A stretch of DNA of 53,796 nt from Occallatibacter sp. (GTDB lineage: Bacteria > Acidobacteriota > Terriglobia > Terriglobales > Acidobacteriaceae): assembly GCA_031296305.1 (NCBI GenBank), contig JARLFZ010000016.1, positions 1 through 53,796 on the forward strand, written 5' to 3'. Both the position numbers and the translations under genes were made by a program. Each line of letters starts with the position of its first letter. Within the stretch, counting starts at the first letter, position 1. Of the stretch, positions 27,772 to 35,979 are shown in pieces. The notes beneath the pieces are model-generated. The model searched no databases and had not been told where the DNA came from. It saw only the letters and a program-made list of their open reading frames with translations.

Positions 27772-27835
27772 GCTTACAATTTAGCACAAGTAAGCCAATT
27801 TAGTAAAGTAAGATTAAATGCACCAGTAAGATTAA
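27772..27835. promoter_or_regulatory. Candidate VapB operator with an 18-base period
   Basis: AT-rich leader of the antitoxin gene. AGTAAG occurs at 27789, 27807 and 27825, exactly 18 bases apart. The last two copies extend to AGTAAGATTAA. GCTTAC (27772-27777) and GTAAGC (27790-27795) form an inverted repeat just before the start codon. The equal spacing would place the sites on nearly the same face every 1.7 turns and suits binding by a dimeric repressor. Binding itself is inferred. Confidence 0.5.
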
Positions 27836-27866
27836 TAGTCTATCGACCTACTTTCGATACAACGTC

Positions 27867-28892
27867 TTACTGCACCGTTCCCTGCGGCCGTAACCGCCGC
27901 AAATCCAACGCGCATTGCACTGCATTCTGTGCGTTGAGGCGGAGATTGTCGGTGGCCGCCCAGAGCCACAGGCGCGACGTTTGACTGGAGTTGCGGCCCA
28001 CCAGCTCCGGACGCAGACGCACCAGGACATCGTTCTGCCCCGTGGCCGCCAGATTCGAGGGTGAATCCGTGTCCTCAAGCACCAGCTCGATGTGCTCGCC
28101 TGTCAGCGCCTCTTCGAGGGCGACAATTTCCACGGGACGCTCGAGCTCGACGGCAATGGAAAACGCCAGGCCATGGAAGACCGGCGCGTGAATCACCTGC
28201 ACGGCCAGGGACGGCCCGCGGCCGGCGGTGAGCGCTTCATAGTGACGGCGAATGCGCGCTTCCACGTGAGGCAGACTGACTGTGGCGTCTTCGCCCATAC
28301 CGCCCAGCAGATTGAACGCGATCTGCGCATCGTAAATGCCTTCAGGTACAGCCTGGAAGTTGAGCAGGTTTACCGTCTGCTGATGCAGCTCGTCCATGGC
28401 GGTGCGCCCGAACTCGCTGGCCGGTTCCAGAACCGTAGCCGCGGCAAAACGGATGGGGGCAGCCTGCTCTAGCCGTTGGAGCAGCAGGGCGAGAGCTATG
28501 ACCGCGGGATGCGCCGGCACCACGGCAGGAGTGAATAGGTCGACGGTCGCGGCTTCAGTCCCCAGCCAGGGAGCGCGAATCAAAACGCCAGTCTCCTGAT
28601 CGAGTGCGCCGGAGAGATCGAGGACCGTGGAACCGGAGCGGAGCGCCTGCTGCCAGTAGCGGCGCGTGAGGTTCTCGGAGCCGCAGAAAAAGGTGAAATC
28701 GGCGTGATCGAAAGCATCGGCGCCGATGACCTGGATGAAGGTGACTTCGTCGCCCACCTGCTCCAACTGGCCCTGGTTTTCTCCTTCGTCGAGGAGAGCA
28801 AAGTTGGAGGCGGCAAGCGGCGACTCGGAGAGAACGTCCTTCAACTCACGGCTGAGCAGGCTCGATGCGCCGGCGATGGCAATCTTGTACAC
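27867..28892 (-). CDS. Asd-fold protein lacking catalytic residues (Usg-like)
   Basis: 341 residues, starting with GTG at 28890-28892 with AAGGA just upstream. The overall plan matches aspartate-semialdehyde dehydrogenase: an N-terminal Rossmann motif (KIAIAGASSLLSREL), FFCGSENL, and a C-terminal domain with HAPVFHGLAFSIAVEL. However, the segment that should hold the catalytic Cys (PNCTT in true enzymes) reads PAHPA at 126-130. The catalytic His of the GHS motif is replaced (HGLAF at 240-244). The protein is therefore most likely non-catalytic, like the Usg-1 homologue known in gamma-proteobacteria. It follows pssA in the same direction. Role unknown. Confidence 0.75.
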   Translation of the reverse strand: MYKIAIAGASSLLSRELKDVLSESPLAASNFALLDEGENQGQLEQVGDEVTFIQVIGADAFDHADFTFFCGSENLTRRYWQQALRSGSTVLDLSGALDQETGVLIRAPWLGTEAATVDLFTPAVVPAHPAVIALALLLQRLEQAAPIRFAAATVLEPASEFGRTAMDELHQQTVNLLNFQAVPEGIYDAQIAFNLLGGMGEDATVSLPHVEARIRRHYEALTAGRGPSLAVQVIHAPVFHGLAFSIAVELERPVEIVALEEALTGEHIELVLEDTDSPSNLAATGQNDVLVRLRPELVGRNSSQTSRLWLWAATDNLRLNAQNAVQCALDLRRLRPQGTVQ

Positions 28893-28967
28893 AGGAATCC
28901 TTAAAATCAGCGAGTCGGCAATCCAGCGCGGCGGCCTTGGTGCCGATGGCTCATTGTAAAGCGAAAT

Positions 28968-29879
28968 CTAGCCGGAAAGACGCGGCCCGAGTGAATCCGA
29001 TTCTGCCGGGGCGCTCGACTCCGGCAGCGCAGCCGGACGCCGGCGGCGGCGGCGTTGCCACCCATAAACCGCCCGCGCCCAAATCCCGGAGAACATGTAC
29101 ACCAGAGCGACCAGGAACAAAGAGACGTTCGAATACCGGAGCACGATGTAGGCAATGAGCGCTATCAGCAACAGCAGACGGAAGGGATGGCTGCGGGAGA
29201 GATTGATCTCCTTAGCCGACCAGAAGCGCCAGGTGCTGACCATCAAATAAGCTGCGAGCCCGACCAGGATGAGCCAGGGAACGGCAATGTACCAGTAGAC
29301 ATTGGGAATTCCGTAGCAAAGGTGCACGCTGGCGGCTAGCAGACCCGCGGCTGCGGGAATGGGCATGCCCACAAAGTACTTGCGATCGGCCCGGCCGGGG
29401 TTGCGCGGTTGCGGGTTGTGGCTGATGTTGAAGCGCGCCAGCCGCGATGCCCCGCCGAGAAGAAACAGAAAACAGATAAAGGCTCCGGCTTGCAGCAAGT
29501 GCATGCGCAACTGCGCGTTGATGGTGTCGGGGAGGAAATGAAATCCCCAGACGAGGGCGAGCAAACTGGGCGCCATGCCGAAGGCGACGATGTCGGCCAG
29601 GGAGTCGAGCTCGCGGCCGAAATCGCTGGTGGTGTTGGTCATGCGCGCGATGCGTCCGTCGAGAGCGTCGAAGGGAATGGCGAAGATGATGGCGATGGCG
29701 GCCCAGTCCAGATGTCCCCGCGCATCGCTGCCAGGCGCGATGGCTTCGATGGTTTGCGTGATGGAAAAAAAGCCCGCGGCGATGTTGCCGGCGGTGAAGA
29801 TCGACGGCAACAGAAACATGCCGCGGCGCAGGCGGGGATGGGGCTTGGAGCGGATTTGCGCAAGATCAAAGTGGTTCAT
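28968..29879 (-). CDS. pssA: CDP-diacylglycerol-serine O-phosphatidyltransferase
   Basis: Membrane enzyme making phosphatidylserine. The CDP-alcohol phosphotransferase signature is perfect: DG-x2-AR-x8-G-x3-D-x3-D in [10 protein letters not shown] / [12 protein letters not shown]. Several membrane segments follow. The ATG at 29877-29879 overlaps the psd stop (ATGA). The frame upstream is open but belongs to psd. A C-terminal basic tail (RRRRRR) follows the last membrane segment. 303 residues. It works with psd to make phosphatidylethanolamine. Confidence 0.94.
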   Translation of the reverse strand: MNHFDLAQIRSKPHPRLRRGMFLLPSIFTAGNIAAGFFSITQTIEAIAPGSDARGHLDWAAIAIIFAIPFDALDGRIARMTNTTSDFGRELDSLADIVAFGMAPSLLALVWGFHFLPDTINAQLRMHLLQAGAFICFLFLLGGASRLARFNISHNPQPRNPGRADRKYFVGMPIPAAAGLLAASVHLCYGIPNVYWYIAVPWLILVGLAAYLMVSTWRFWSAKEINLSRSHPFRLLLLIALIAYIVLRYSNVSLFLVALVYMFSGIWARAVYGWQRRRRRRPAALPESSAPAESDSLGPRLSG

Positions 29880-30517
29880 GCGCGATCTCCCGATGGAACA
29901 GCAGCGAGCACGCTGGCTCCGCCTTTCACGCGATCTCCCACTTTTACCCGCAGCTCGGCGTTTGCCGGCAGCAAAACATCGACCCTGGAGCCGAATTTGA
30001 TGAGCCCCACGCGCTGGCCGCGCTCCACGGTCTGGCCTTCGGCGCAACGGCAGACGATGCGCCGCGCCAACAGGCCTGCGATTTGCTTGAAAGTAATCTC
30101 GAAGCCAGCGTCCGCACCCTGGCCGCGCAGCGTGACGACGTTTTGCTCGTTGCGCTCGGCCGAGGCCGGATTCATGGCATTGAGATATTGGCCTTTCTGG
30201 TAATGGACGCGGCTCACCGTGCCAGTGATGGGCGCGCGGTTGACGTGCACATCGAAAACGCTCAAGAAAATGCTGATGCGCGTCAGAGGGCCTTCTGTAG
30301 TGGTGATGGATGCAGTTTCGGTGACCAGGCCGTCACCCGGAGAAACAATCAAACCTTGGCCGGCGGGGATGGTGCGATGAGGATCGCGGAAAAACCAGAG
30401 GAAAAATGCCGCCAGAAGTACTGGGGCGATGCTCCAGCCCCACGTGCCTGTAAGCCACGTAAGCGCCGCGGCTACGGCCAGTAAGCTGAGCGCGTAAATG
30501 TAACCATCACGAACCAT
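29876..30517 (-). CDS. psd: Phosphatidylserine decarboxylase
   Basis: Pyruvoyl enzyme of the short (archaeal-type/PSD-A) class, about 213 residues. Two N-terminal membrane segments precede [17 protein letters not shown] and [10 protein letters not shown]. The self-cleavage Gly-Ser pair lies in LIKFGSRVD (about residues 176-177), where Ser becomes the pyruvoyl group. The ATG at 30515-30517 is preferred to the TTG at 30524-30526. Overlaps pssA by four bases. Confidence 0.94.
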   Translation of the reverse strand: MVRDGYIYALSLLAVAAALTWLTGTWGWSIAPVLLAAFFLWFFRDPHRTIPAGQGLIVSPGDGLVTETASITTTEGPLTRISIFLSVFDVHVNRAPITGTVSRVHYQKGQYLNAMNPASAERNEQNVVTLRGQGADAGFEITFKQIAGLLARRIVCRCAEGQTVERGQRVGLIKFGSRVDVLLPANAELRVKVGDRVKGGASVLAAVPSGDRA

Positions 30518-30676
30518 TGTCCCCAACGATTATACGGTGCTTCCTGGCAACGGTTCGGCGGACAAGGCGATTAACGAGATACGCATCGGGCACACACTGC
30601 ACACCGTAACGCCGCGTGGCGTTCCGATAGGCAATTGACCGTCAAAAACCCTTTAGACTGCGGGCTATCCTGCGAT

Positions 30677-30886
30677 CTAGGCCACGGCAGGTATGCGCCG
30701 TTCGATTGCGAAGATCAGATCCTTGGCGTGCAGCTTGAGTTTCTTGAGTCGCACTTCCTCGAGCTGTTCGTCTTCGGTGAGGTAGGGCTTTTGAAGCAAT
30801 TCTTCCAAACGCTGAGCGTAGCGGCGATGTTCGGCGTGCAGGCGATCGAGCTGATCGCCCAGCGTGGACCCATGTATCTCGTCCAT
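30677..30886 (-). CDS. DUF465 (YdcH-like) small coiled-coil protein
   Basis: 69 residues, almost all helix. The core DRLHAEHRRYAQRLEELLQK and YLTEDEQLEEVRLKKLKLHA match the DUF465 family, which is of unknown function and widespread. The ATG at 30884-30886 has GGGGG close upstream. An in-frame TTG farther back is unlikely. It lies between psd and rimI on the same strand. Confidence 0.85.
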   Translation of the reverse strand: MDEIHGSTLGDQLDRLHAEHRRYAQRLEELLQKPYLTEDEQLEEVRLKKLKLHAKDLIFAIERRIPAVA

Positions 30887-31035
30887 CAAGCACCCCCAGT
30901 GGCGACTCAGTTTGGACAATCTGCCGAGGTCGCCAATTTTACTAGGACATTAAGATATATCGCTGAAATGGTGCAATCGGCAAGCTCAAAAAAAACAGAA
31001 GGTAATGGAAGCCTGTGGATTTCAGGTGGAGACGA

Positions 31036-31062
31036 GCGGAGCTACCGGAGTTGGCGGAGTTA
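31036..31062. repeat. Three tandem 9-bp units overlapping the rimI 3' end
   Basis: GCGGAGCTA, CCGGAGTTG and GCGGAGTTA. The last unit touches the rimI stop codon. Same unit as at 12060-12095 and 21708-21743. Confidence 0.7.
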
Positions 31063-31560
31063 GGTTGGGTCGACCGGCTCCGAGGAAAATCTCTCAATGA
31101 GCGGAAGGCGCATGAGGACCGCATCTTCAATAGGATCAGCATAGTAGCCTGGCCGGAGACCGATCTTTACGAAGCCGAGTGTTTGATAAAAAACTAGCGC
31201 CGGCTGGTTCGAGGCGCGGACTTCTAGCAGGACATCGTCCACGTTTGCGGCCTTGAGTTCGGCGGCCAGCGCCTGAAAGAGACGTTCGCCCACGCCGAGC
31301 CGTTGGCTCTCCGCGACGACGGCGATGGTTTCCAGTTCGGCCTGCGGGGGCAGGAGGCTGGCGACAGCAAAGCCGAGGATGGAGCCGGGTTGGCGGCCGG
31401 CGGCGACCAAGGCGATGCGGCGCGGCGTGGATTCGGGGTTGATAGCTATCGAGTAAGCCGACCGCGTCCAGTGCGGCGCTGGCGGAAGATCTCCCGCGAT
31501 GGCCGTCACAGGATCGAGGTCGCTGGCAGTCATGCGCCGGATCTCGATTTCGGGCTTCAT
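31060..31560 (-). CDS. rimI: Ribosomal-protein alanine N-acetyltransferase-type GNAT
   Basis: 166-residue GNAT acyltransferase. The acetyl-CoA binding segment is ETIAVVAESQRLGVGERLF, and the C-terminal motif is NQPALVFYQTLGFVKIGLRPGYY, both typical of RimI. The family acetylates the N-terminus of ribosomal protein S18 in Escherichia coli. The ATG overlaps the tsaB stop by four bases, the usual tsaB-rimI pairing. Confidence 0.9.
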   Translation of the reverse strand: MKPEIEIRRMTASDLDPVTAIAGDLPPAPHWTRSAYSIAINPESTPRRIALVAAGRQPGSILGFAVASLLPPQAELETIAVVAESQRLGVGERLFQALAAELKAANVDDVLLEVRASNQPALVFYQTLGFVKIGLRPGYYADPIEDAVLMRLPLIERFSSEPVDPT

Positions 31561-32279
31561 GCGCCCGTCGATTCTGAGGTTGCGGTTGGGTCCGCGGCAG
31601 CCGCCTGGGCGGCAATATCGGCGCCGAAGATTTCGGCATCGGAGCGGCGCAGGTAGTGGCCATCGAGCAGCGCCAGGTCGACTGCCGCGCCAGCAATAAG
31701 ACGCGCCTCGCCGGGTCGAAGCGCGTCCGAGGCGAGAGGTGGGGGCGTGGTGACGAGTTGGGTTTGCGGCCAGACGCGGGCCAGCAGGGCTGCGGCGCTT
31801 CCGTCGCAGACTGCGACGCGGGTGGGAATGGGATGGACGGCGGCTAGTTCATTGGGACCGGCCAAAAGCTCAACCGGCGCCGAGCCTGTGCGGTCCAGAC
31901 GCAGGTACACTTCGCCGCGATGCGCATCGAGGGCTGCCGAGGGGACACCGGATTTACGCGAGAGAACTTCGAGCCGCGAAATCGCGACCACCGGGATTTC
32001 CGCGCCTTGGGCGAGGCCCTTGGCGGCGCTCACGCCCACACGCACGCCGGTGAAGCTCCCGGGGCCGTTCACAACGACGATGGCATCGAGCAGCCCAAGA
32101 TGGAGACCAGCGCTGCTCAGAAGGTCGGAGACCGCCGAAACCAACGTGGCTGAGTAAGTGCGCCCGGCAAGTTCGATTTGGCCAAGAATCTCGAGATCGC
32201 GGCCGGGAATTCGCCCCAGCGCTACCGAGCCCGAAGGGCCGCAGGTGTCGATTGCGAGCAGGAGCGGAAAGTCACGCAT
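31557..32279 (-). CDS. tsaB: tRNA threonylcarbamoyladenosine biosynthesis protein TsaB
   Basis: 240 residues of the ASKHA fold. LLLAIDTCGPSGSVAL at the N-terminus and VVNGPGSFTGVRVGVSAAKG are family hallmarks. It is a partner of TsaD and TsaE in making t6A37 on tRNAs that read ANN codons. tsaE is 17 kb away in this window, and TsaD is not seen. Overlaps rimI by four bases and is nine bases from the cystathionine enzyme stop. Confidence 0.93.
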   Translation of the reverse strand: MRDFPLLLAIDTCGPSGSVALGRIPGRDLEILGQIELAGRTYSATLVSAVSDLLSSAGLHLGLLDAIVVVNGPGSFTGVRVGVSAAKGLAQGAEIPVVAISRLEVLSRKSGVPSAALDAHRGEVYLRLDRTGSAPVELLAGPNELAAVHPIPTRVAVCDGSAAALLARVWPQTQLVTTPPPLASDALRPGEARLIAGAAVDLALLDGHYLRRSDAEIFGADIAAQAAAADPTATSESTGA

Positions 32280-32288
32280 GATGGCACA

Positions 32289-33437
32289 CTAAACAGCCGC
32301 CAGCGCCTGATCGAGATCGGCGATCAGGTCTTCCTTGTCCTCGATGCCGATCGACAAGCGGATGCGGCCTTCGTTGATGCCCATGCTGCGGCGCACTTCT
32401 TCGCTGACCGAGCCGTGCGTGGTGGTGGCTGAGTGCGACGCCAGGGATTCTACGCCGCCCAGCGACTCCGCATTGAGGAAGATCTTGATGGCCGTAAGGA
32501 ACCGCGCCGCTTCCTCGCGGGACTTGAGCTCGAAGCTCATCATGGAGCCGAAGCCCTTCTGCTGTTTCACGGCAAGGTCGTATTGCGGATGGCTCTTGAG
32601 GCCGGGGTAGGCGAGCTTCGTCACCTTCGGGTGCGTGGAGAGGAACTCCGCCACTGCGCGGCCGTTTTCCTCGTGCTGCTTGACGCGCAGAGGGAGGGTT
32701 TTGATGCCGCGCAGGACCAGGAAACACTCGAAGGGCGACATTACGCCGCCGGCGGCTTTCTGTACGAGCAGGAAACGATCCTTGTGCTCGGGCTTGGAGC
32801 CGATCAGCGCGCCGCCGAGGCCGTCGGAGTGGCCGTTGAGATACTTTGTCGTCGAGTGCATTACGATGTCGGCGCCCAAAGCGAGTGGGCTCTGCAACGC
32901 GGGCGAGAGGAACGTGTTGTCGACGCTCACTTCGGCGCCATGCGCGTGTGCGATCTTGCTGATGGCGGCAATGTCAGTGAGCACCATGAGCGGATTGCTC
33001 GGCGTCTCGATGTGCACGAGCTTGGTGTTCGGCTTCATGGCTGCTTCAACGGCCTTGAGGTCGCTGGTGTCGACGTACTCGATCTCGATGCCGTAGCCAC
33101 TCACGATCTGGTCGAACAGGCGCACCGTGCCGGCGTAGACGTCCCGCGAGCAGACGACGTGGTCGCCCGCGCGCAGCATGGTCACAAGCGCGGAGATGGC
33201 CGCCATGCCGGTGGTGAACGCGTGACCACTGGTCCCGCCTTCGAGCGCGGCCAGGGCCGTCTCCAGACGATCGCGCGTGGGATTGCCGGCGCGGGAGTAG
33301 TCCCAGCCGCGGTCCGAGCCGATGCCGGTAAGTTCAAAGGTCGAGGAAAGGTAAATGGGCACGTTCACCGCACCCGTCAGCGGGTCTGGGTGCTGCCCGG
33401 CGTGGACGGCAAGGGTTGAGTACTTGTATGGGGACAT
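32289..33437 (-). CDS. metB: Cystathionine gamma-synthase/lyase family enzyme
   Basis: PLP-dependent Cys/Met metabolism enzyme of 382 residues. The PLP lysine is Lys198 in HSTTKYLNGHSD, and the cofactor-ring Asp is at about residue 173 in SVDNTF. WDYSRAGNPTRD at the N-terminus and ESLGGVESL near the C-terminus are typical. Synthase and lyase forms share these motifs, so the exact reaction (from activated homoserine, or from cystathionine) is not settled; the metB symbol is the likeliest. The leader contains a G-rich run and a TAGCT repeat. Confidence 0.85.
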   Translation of the reverse strand: MSPYKYSTLAVHAGQHPDPLTGAVNVPIYLSSTFELTGIGSDRGWDYSRAGNPTRDRLETALAALEGGTSGHAFTTGMAAISALVTMLRAGDHVVCSRDVYAGTVRLFDQIVSGYGIEIEYVDTSDLKAVEAAMKPNTKLVHIETPSNPLMVLTDIAAISKIAHAHGAEVSVDNTFLSPALQSPLALGADIVMHSTTKYLNGHSDGLGGALIGSKPEHKDRFLLVQKAAGGVMSPFECFLVLRGIKTLPLRVKQHEENGRAVAEFLSTHPKVTKLAYPGLKSHPQYDLAVKQQKGFGSMMSFELKSREEAARFLTAIKIFLNAESLGGVESLASHSATTTHGSVSEEVRRSMGINEGRIRLSIGIEDKEDLIADLDQALAAV

Positions 33438-33442
33438 GGTCT

Positions 33443-33476
33443 TGGCTTCTAGCTGCTAGCTCCTGGCTTCTAGCTT
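33443..33476. repeat. Degenerate GGCTTCTAGCT repeat
   Basis: Tandem GGCTTCTAGCTGCTAGCTCC-type units in the leader of the cystathionine gene. It belongs with the low-complexity dispersed repeats in other gaps of this window, although the unit differs. Confidence 0.5.
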
Positions 33477-33558
33477 ATCGTGGCGGGAACGAGATTTCGC
33501 GGCTCACTTCAGCTGATCCATGCTCACAGCGACACACAGCGTATACCTTTCAGTAACT

Positions 33559-33581
33559 CCCCCACCCCCCTCCCCCTCCCC
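33559..33581 (-). other. Predicted G-quadruplex motif
   Basis: On the minus strand four runs of 4-6 G are separated by single bases (the plus strand reads five C, A, six C, T, five C, T, four C). This fits the canonical quadruplex rule with one-base loops. It lies about 120 bases upstream of the cystathionine enzyme start, on the coding strand of that gene, so it could form in DNA or in the leader RNA. Confidence 0.7.
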
Positions 33582-34041
33582 ATATCCTGTGATTAAGTGC
33601 TTTGCCTTGAGTGGTTTGCATATTTAGACTCTCTCTAAATAATTGAAAGCAAAGGATTTAAATCTCAAAATATTCTAAAATAAGGAGTTACACGACACGA
33701 TCTTCTATTCTCCCGCGAAAAATGGGCAAGACTGGAGCTAAAATACTCACCTTACAAGACTTGCTGAGAGCAAGCAGCGGCAGAGGTTAAAAAGCGCGAC
33801 GGGGACCTGCCGAGCATGGGCGCTTGAACCTCTATGGAACGCTGATTGATAACAGTATGCGCCGGAACTGGAAAATTATCTGCAAAGTGTGGGGAGGCAA
33901 TTTTCTGGCCGGAGAGCACGGGCTTATTCCGGGTAATTTCCGGTTAGGCGACAAACCGGGCGGAACTTAGAAAGCGGTGCTCACCAGCTCGGCCTTGAGA
34001 TTCAAGTCTTCCGGTCGATTACACTCGGGTGGAAGGCCCCA
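33582..34041. other. AT-rich non-coding stretch with a strong hairpin
   Basis: No convincing gene in about 460 bases that are visibly richer in A and T than the rest of the window. AAGGATTTA (33652) and AAGGAGTTA (33682) are 30 bases apart, around CAAAATATTCTAAAAT. GAGGTT/AACCTC (33783-33788, 33827-33832) and AAGCGC/GCGCTT (33792-33797, 33820-33825) form a 50-base stem-loop. The phrases resemble a dispersed non-coding element I associate with other Acidobacteriota, but this is memory, not a search. A 37-codon ORF at 33857-33970 has no supporting signal. Confidence 0.55.
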
Positions 34042-34926
34042 ATGGCAGAATACGTAAACATAAGGGCGTCAGGAATACTGGGCCAGGAGGAGTTGGTCGG
34101 GTTTCTGAAATCGCGGTTTCCTGCGGCTACGAAGCAGATTGGTCGAGCGGTCGAACCGGGAACAGAGTGCGTGGAAATGCGCGTGCCTTCCAATTCGCCT
34201 GAGTTTGAGGAGATCCGAGAGTTTATCGTCACCAGACGAAAGCAACAGGTGCCGGGCTTCTGTCCCCCGCTCACGATAGGATGGTACCTCCGAAAGTACA
34301 CAAAGACGGAACTACTCGACGCAGAGATTCTTCTGCTTGAGCGCGTTTCTCACTTCGAACCGAGCGGTGAGGAATGCGGAACGGTTTATGAAACTCTCTG
34401 CAAGCACTGCAACTGGGGCCGACAAATCTCGGACCTCATCCTCGACCTTCGCCGTGTGCCTCAACACAAGGACATTTCGGAAACGATTGCATGGGTAGAG
34501 TGGGTAGTCTCTTCGAGGTTTGCACAAATCTTCGCCGCGAATAAGTTTATTGGCGCGGAATTTCAACCGATTTTTGATCTCAGAAACCCGATCAAACGAT
34601 CTGACAAGTGGAGTCAGTTGACGGTCACTGGAGCAGCAGGCTCACTGGCTCGGGCCACGAAGTTGGGCAGAGATCCCTTTAGCCCCTCCGAGGTTAGTTG
34701 GCGCTGTTCGCTCGGTCACTCAGTCGTTACGCAGTTTCTCTCTGAGATTCACTTAAAGAGAAGTGAATGGGACGGCTCCGACATTGCGATCACCAGCGCA
34801 CTCTTCGGGCAGGGGCGCAATCTTCTCCGACCTACCCCTTTAATCTTCATCTCGCAGCGTTTGTATCGCGCAATCAGCGCCGCTGGTCTTACAGGGTTCT
34901 CGTTAGAAGTTGCGCATCTGGCGTGA
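34042..34926 (+). CDS. Hypothetical protein (294 residues) with Cys motif
   Basis: The start ATG is preceded by GGAAGG at a good distance. No signal peptide. A Cys-rich segment ECGTVYETLCKHC at about residues 110-122 suggests a metal site, and another Cys/His pair lies near WRCSLGH. The C-terminus (FISQRLYRAISAAGLTGFSL) recalls the end of DUF1629/CxxCG-type proteins linked to polymorphic-toxin immunity. That likeness is weak. Codons and base composition are less GC-rich than the neighbours, and the gene sits beside the AT-rich stretch, so horizontal origin is possible. Confidence 0.65.
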   Translation: MAEYVNIRASGILGQEELVGFLKSRFPAATKQIGRAVEPGTECVEMRVPSNSPEFEEIREFIVTRRKQQVPGFCPPLTIGWYLRKYTKTELLDAEILLLERVSHFEPSGEECGTVYETLCKHCNWGRQISDLILDLRRVPQHKDISETIAWVEWVVSSRFAQIFAANKFIGAEFQPIFDLRNPIKRSDKWSQLTVTGAAGSLARATKLGRDPFSPSEVSWRCSLGHSVVTQFLSEIHLKRSEWDGSDIAITSALFGQGRNLLRPTPLIFISQRLYRAISAAGLTGFSLEVAHLA

Positions 34927-35011
34927 AATTTCAGGCAATTCCTGAGTCACCGGCAACCCGGAACGTACTCCATTTTGGGATTGGACAAGGGGGCAACCAA
35001 GCAACCGGTTG

Positions 35012-35668
35012 CTAGTTCTTCTTCATCATTTCGACGCGTGTTATCGTGCTCTTCCTAAAGTCGAGTTTCCAGCGGCTAATGGGGAAGCATGGCTTCGTTT
35101 CTGCGCTATCGGCGGAAAATGGGGCGATCAGAACCGCACCATCGGCGGTAAACCCAAGGGCACGATAAACCACGTAGCAGCCGGAGGGAATCATGCGTTT
35201 GAAAAGCGGATTCAACTCAACTCTCCAAAACCTGCCCGTCGAGAAATCGAAGATGACTGGGGTCGTTTCATCCCAGTCGCCTTGGGCTTCTACCTGCGAG
35301 GCTAGCAGCAATTCGCCGTTTTTGGACCATCCGTTGATCTCGAAGGAATTCTCCTGCACCCACTCGCCATCATCAGGATTGTCCTCACGTTCAACAACCG
35401 TAATGACGCGTTCCTTATGATCTGCTGCTCGTACATGCAGCATCCAAGATGTCACGCAGTGGCGATGATCTTCTGACCCTGTCACAGAGGCTCGAACTTC
35501 CACAGTCGCGGAGAAACCGGCTGCAGAATTCACCCACGTTCCGATCTTCATTCCTGACTGAGCAGACTCGCACGTGACGATACCTGCTTCAGTAAGCGGC
35601 TTGCTTTCCTGGCTAACACCAAACGGAATCGCACATAGAAGAAGAGCAACGGCCAAGACATTTGGCAT
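35012..35668 (-). CDS. Hypothetical secreted protein (218 residues)
   Basis: An N-terminal signal peptide MPNVLAVALLLCAIPFGVSQ is followed by a beta-rich protein with several Trp and Cys residues (ITCES-like segment, HRHCVTSWMLHV). No family motif is recognised. The gene is alone, convergent with the 294-residue gene and followed upstream by dispersed repeats. Its lower GC than the core genes fits the accessory character of this stretch. Confidence 0.7.
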   Translation of the reverse strand: MPNVLAVALLLCAIPFGVSQESKPLTEAGIVTCESAQSGMKIGTWVNSAAGFSATVEVRASVTGSEDHRHCVTSWMLHVRAADHKERVITVVEREDNPDDGEWVQENSFEINGWSKNGELLLASQVEAQGDWDETTPVIFDFSTGRFWRVELNPLFKRMIPSGCYVVYRALGFTADGAVLIAPFSADSAETKPCFPISRWKLDFRKSTITRVEMMKKN

Positions 35669-35979
35669 TCAGCGATTCTAAAGCAACGCCCAGAGAAACA
35701 CCGTTTGGAGCGATTGATAGGAGTTCTGACGATCGCGCCTGAATCACCGCCTAACCGGAAACTAGAATTTTCGCAGATGCGAAAAGTGCCAAAAAGCAAA
35801 TGCAGGTCCTTCGACTCGGCCGCTGCGGCGACCTCGCTCAGGATGACCGGTTTAGTTTTGTGCTCAGGATGACCGTGTAGTTTGGTGCGAAACCAATGCA
35901 GCTGGTCATCCTGAGCGAGGACGACGCTGACCCTGAACGGAGTGAAGGGGAAGTGGAGGACGAGTCGAAGGACCTGCAT
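35669..35979. repeat. Gene-free gap with two inverted copies of a dispersed repeat
   Basis: Copy A starts near 35798 with AAATGCAGGTCCTTCGACTC and ends in GCTCAGGATGACC near 35850. Copy B runs the other way, from GGTCATCCTGAGC at 35903 to CCTGCATTT at 35981, and is about 79 bases. A further GCTCAGGATGACC lies at about 35862. Copy B ends exactly at the stop codon of the GIY-YIG gene. Short ORFs through the repeats are not genes. Confidence 0.8.

Noticed and set aside
30608..30623. Short hairpin AACGCC/GGCGTT between psd and the DUF465 gene as a terminator
   Set aside because: Only six base pairs and no T-run on either strand; not enough to call.
33438..33560. SAM-type riboswitch ahead of the cystathionine gene
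   Set aside because: The leader holds a TAGCT repeat and a G-rich run but no pattern I recognise as a SAM or SAH riboswitch core.
33857..33970. A 37-codon ORF in the AT-rich gap
   Set aside because: No ribosome site, no family likeness and placed in a region with structured, repeat-like DNA.
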